Positions 60,192 through 64,000 of a DNA stretch of 64,000 nt are shown here, piece by piece; the first letter of the stretch is position 1, and each line of letters begins with the position of its first letter. The translations under genes were made by a program, and so were the position numbers. This stretch comes from Daphnia pulex (taxonomy: Eukaryota; Arthropoda; Branchiopoda; Diplostraca; Daphniidae), in assembly GCF_021134715.1 (NCBI RefSeq), contig NC_060028.1:9709482-9773481 (forward strand). The letters run 5' to 3'. The notes beneath the pieces were generated by a model, which worked only from the letters and a program-made list of their open reading frames with translations, was not told the DNA's origin and made no database searches.

Positions 60192-62260
60192 CTGACGATG
60201 TCATCCGTGTGATGTGGAGAATTTATTAAATTGAAAATTGCATTGAATAATTGCCCCCCTTATTGAACTTTTCTCATATTTCCTACACGCCCCTCCTCCC
60301 TCCCCTTTAGCCCATCACTCCGCCTAACTTCTTCTAAATACCAACTCCGTTTTTTACTATTTTTTCGTTCTCCAATTTGTCTCTCGTTACTCACAGGCAG
60401 GCCGGACACAGGGATTTAGGATACAGTAAAACAAAACAAAAGAGAATGTCGGAAGAGTTTCCCAATGTTTCGGTTGGCAAAAAGACAAGAAAGAGACAAC
60501 TGAATTGTTTATTCCTTTTTTGGAACCCTGACCGCCCCCATACAATTTGGTTTAGGAAAACTTTTGTTTCTGTTGTTTTTTTTTTCAACTTTCGCTGAAA
60601 TGTTTCGACCACGAGATGATACGCGGTGAAACACGATGCGATTGTGTTTGTTTGTGTGTGTAAAAGCCCTGACAAGCCAAGCGCGACAATTAAGGACATG
60701 AAATGGAATTGGTGATTGAGAGAGAAATAAGTTTCAAATCTGCTCCTCGTCGTCTCTTGCTGATGTTGTTGCCGTTCGTGTGGGAATAGGAAAGAACGTG
60801 ACTTGCTCCTCGTCGTCGATCCTCTCCTTCTGCCCCTACTCCACACATCCATCGTAAATATAAAAAACTATTAAAGGAAATATTTGAATTGACATTTTTC
60901 ACAAGTCCCAACTCTACAACTACTAGATGATTCCCACTTTGCGAATTTCTTTTTCCTTTCTTGCCAGTCCTTGATTTAGTCATGAACTGTAATAGCTAAT
61001 TATCAAACGCGACTTCCAATTTTGTTTTTGTTTTCTTTTTGGTTCTGTCACTTCTGTGCCGGACAGCCGTGATGTTCGCTTGACGATCTGTGACGTTTTT
61101 TCCTTATTATTATAATTTTTCTTCTTATTTTTTTTTTTATTTGTTTGTGTGTGTCACATCACCTTTACAACTTCCCCCCATGTGTTTCTTCGTCGACGAC
61201 TATGAATGATAATTGAGTAAAAACAATTGATGAATAAAATACTTGGAAAACTGAAATCGTTTGATTTGCTATTATAACGAAAATGTTTGCACTTTGCAAT
61301 CGCTACTGGTTTCTTGGCACTTATTTCTTAAGCATTTTACGTAATAATGCCCTGTTATGGCAACGAAGTAAGCAGTAGCCTCTTCTTTCAAATACTCAAT
61401 CTATACGTTATTCGTAATCTTGAAAACCAATTGGGGTAAGCCGGACAGCCGGTACGGTGAGTTCGTACGTATAATTGTTCATTCTGTATAATTTTCGATA
61501 GGAATTCTATCCCAGACGAAGCAGTCCCGCACACCTTCCGACAAGACGGCGCCTTCCTATCAGAGTGATTCGCAGAATTTTGAAAATCCAAGGGTTTCGT
61601 TATTTTATGCGTGTTTTTTAATAACCTTTTTATGATGCGCATATTGATAAGACGTGGTAAAGAAGAAAATGGCGAATAGCAACGTCCTATTCATTGCTTA
61701 ATGTAACTATGATAAGAATAAATTGAAGTTATTTAAATAATGTATTAAAATAGGTAAAACGGAAATCATCGACTGCGCACAGGGCCTTAATTGGATGACA
61801 AAACGGTAATGTTAGGCGATCCGCAGGAGCTAGTCGTCCGACTTTCAGAAGTCAACTTTGGAGCGTGAGACCAATTAACCGAAACACCAGACTTCAAAGA
61901 GTTAGGATCTATACGGTAGGCGTCCTTCATAGCAACAGGATGCCTAATCCGTCGGTAGGTGATTTTCTAAGTGATATGCGTTTTAATGATGAGAAGACAT
62001 GGTATATTGATGGAGCCATAAAAGTTATTTATACACACTGTATGGGTATTAGTACACAGCTGGGAGGTGCACATCTCGAAATGAATTCAATTTAGTCCCA
62101 CAATTTGCATTTCAATTTCTATTATAGTCCATTAATCCATTTAATTGCATTAATTCACTTTATGTCTTTTTAGAAATTGCTTTTGGTTTCATTTGAGTTA
62201 TCATATTGGGTGGTTGTTTTTTTCAAGGGAGTCTGGGCAATTTTCCCAAGGTTTTCCTTG
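60192..62260. other. 3' flank of the CLK gene
   Basis: Should hold the CLK 3' untranslated region; a canonical polyadenylation signal lies near 61233. Open frames near 61388-61642 (minus) and 61865-62095 (plus) show no familiar features. Confidence 0.45.
61233..61238 (+). terminator. Candidate polyadenylation signal of the CLK gene
   Basis: AATAAA lies about 1.04 kb after the CLK stop codon on the same strand. Confidence 0.35.
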
Positions 62261-62810
62261 GATTTTTGTTCGTTCAAAATCTTTTTTTTCTTTAACCTTT
62301 ACCTTTTTCTTTCGTTTACTTTTCCTGACCCTTCCCTCTCTGCTTTGCATCACAAAATTTGTAACTTCCAGGGGACTGGTGACAATATGGGGTTAGGGAT
62401 GGTATAATATCATCAGTTAGATTTAGTTAGTTAGAGAGGATAGTGCCTCGCAGTCCTGTGTTTACACGTGCTACGATGTCTTATTTTTCATATAAAAGTT
62501 TATGCGCAACTTTAAGTAATTAGTGGTTATTACGGTTAGGGCATTATAAATAGAAAGTGGGCGGATTTCCTCAATTTTTTGTTCGTTTTAGAAAATTCTT
62601 TTATCATTTCTTTTTTCTTTTGTTTACTTTTCCCGACCCTTCCTCAACATTTTCAAATTCCATGGGACTGGTGACATTAGTTGGGGATGGTAAAATACCA
62701 TTAGATTTAGTTAGTTATTGAGGGTGGTGCTTTGCAGTCGTGTGTTTACACGTGCATTTCTCTACAATGTGTTACTTTTTCATCAAAGTTGTTACGCAAC
62801 TTTTTAAAAA
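62261..62810 (+). repeat. Diverged tandem duplication, two units of about 240-260 bases
   Basis: Unit 1 (about 62261-62520) and unit 2 (about 62575-62810) share the same ordered blocks: TTTTTGTTCGTT, a T/C-rich tract, GACCCTTCC, GGACTGGTGACA, GGGATGGTA, TTAGATTTAGTTAGTTA, TGTGTTTACACGTGC and GCGCAACTTT or CGCAACTTT. The distance between matching blocks falls from 313 to 284 bases, so indels have accumulated. No coding potential was seen. Confidence 0.8.
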
Positions 62811-62852
62811 GTCAATGTTCTAAAAGTGACTAATTTTACACGCGTTATGTGA

Positions 62853-62930
62853 ATGGATATTGCGCCAAAGGTGATTGTAGACGGCGTGCTAATCAATCCT
62901 GGATTTCGTGGACATCTGAATCAATTTTCG
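62853..62930 (+). CDS. Possible first coding exon of a gene continuing beyond the window
   Basis: ATG opens 26 codons (MDIAPKVIVDGVLINPGFRG, then HLNQFS) ending in phase 0 at a perfect GTAAGT donor. The composition looks like ordinary protein rather than low-complexity DNA. No following exon was recognised before 64000 and the family was not recognised, so this is a weak partial call. Confidence 0.3.
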
Positions 62931-64000
62931 GTAAGTCGTGAATCATCTGTGTTATTCAGTAGTCGGCTAGTCGCTAGCTCAAAGTTCACCGAAAAATCCC
63001 GACCATTTCCCAATGGGTTATTCCAAGTATTGCGCATTTGTTCCGAGTATTTCGGCGAACATTTTTGAAATTAATTTGTACGAACGTGGACACTTTTGAC
63101 GAAATTCTGGTCGAACCCATTAGGTAACCCGCTATTACCACCAGGCTCTGGAAAAAAAAAGAAAGGGAAAGATTTGACGCCATTGGCTAATTATACTTAG
63201 CGTGTGCGTGTACTACGTGCGGAGAGAGAACTTGCGTCATCAAAACACACAAGATGGTGGTGGTCTCAGAAACGTTCCAGGACGTTCAAATTAAAAACAG
63301 GATGAAAATGAAAACAACAAAAAAGAACTCTGGGCGCATTGATACACTCTTGGGTTTCGTCTCGAAAAGATTGCGCGACTCCTTTTTCTCCCGAAAAACG
63401 ATGTTGAGAGAGAAATGGAGAGAAAAACGCTTCGTGTGAGCGTTCTAATCTTAGCTCGCGGGACACCTTTCCACCGTCTTGCGACGAGATGCGCGGACCA
63501 TGTTGCGTCGGGACGAGCCAGAGGGGCGGAGAGGGCGCGAGACGGGCGCGCGGGGTGGTTTTAAAATTAGAACTGGAAGAAGAAAATGAGTAAGAGTTTT
63601 TCAAGGGAGGCCAAAACACACACACAGAACAGAACAGCTAGAGATTGGGAAAAAAAATGTTTCGGTGGAGAGAGGGGGGGAACTTATATTTTCCACTGCG
63701 GAGTTGTTGCGTGTGTACACATACACACCCTCTCCCGCGGATTGCAGACTCGCTCGTCCGTTTAGGACCAGTAGCCTCTTGCTTACCGTCCCAGACACAC
63801 ACATACAAGACTTGCCCAGTGTATGTCTAGTCTCGACGTCGTGTCGACATCCTTGAAAGCAACTCTGAACTGAACGCGGATCGGATCGGGAGAGAAACCC
63901 AATTTTGTTGTTCGGTGCGGGACGTCTCAAAGTGTGTTGGAGAGGGGCTTCTGTTGTACAGTGGTGAATAACATATTATACCCCTCTTCAAGTGTTGGGG
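62931..64000. other. Right end of the window without recognised exons
   Basis: GC content rises after 63440 and short AC and GA repeats appear, as in promoter regions elsewhere in the window. No coding exon was identified on either strand. Confidence 0.4.

Overview
This window looks like nuclear DNA from an arthropod, most probably a cladoceran crustacean close to Daphnia. The inference rests on split genes with many introns of about 60-120 bases, an ecdysone-pathway nuclear receptor of the HR3 type, a Grainyhead/CP2-family factor of the LSF (gemini) type, and abundant short microsatellites. No rRNA, tRNA, CRISPR array or intact transposon was recognised. Exon boundaries were worked out by hand from GT/AG sites and reading phase. 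Every multi-exon model below closes in frame.

Left third (1-24 kb). A single-exon TMEM63 channel gene (minus) is divergent from PSMC1/Rpt2, a proteasome ATPase gene (plus). PSMC1 converges on a long CP2-family transcription factor gene (minus, 13 coding exons, 6812-15569), which has a possible second, His/Ala/Ser-rich first exon. Upstream lies a carnosine N-methyltransferase homologue (minus, 18187-19732), divergent from a small secreted Ly6/quiver-like, probably GPI-anchored gene (plus, 21071-21681).

Middle (24-43 kb). The nuclear receptor HR3/ROR (minus, 24247-29891, 777 aa) has a second first exon at 33998-34430 that joins the zinc-finger exon in the same phase. The 10 kb upstream is gene-poor, rich in microsatellites, and holds two good candidate ecdysone response elements. 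V-ATPase subunit H (plus, 40405-42467) follows.

Right third (43-64 kb). An unrecognised 868-aa single-pass membrane protein (43676-46755) carries about 18 Tyr-x-x-hydrophobic motifs and resembles vertebrate PAG/Cbp-type signalling adaptors in layout. This is the most interesting gene here. A CLK/Doa LAMMER kinase gene (plus, 48783-60191) has its RS-rich first coding exon 7 kb from the rest. That intron holds a decayed importin-alpha-like fragment, a 64-codon membrane ORF and a possible second first exon. The last 4 kb holds 3' flanking DNA, a diverged tandem duplication and one possible first exon of a gene running off the window.

The genes do not form one pathway. Several are housekeeping (proteasome, V-ATPase, CLK splicing kinase), and two are developmental regulators (CP2, HR3) that share a design of alternative low-complexity N-termini.
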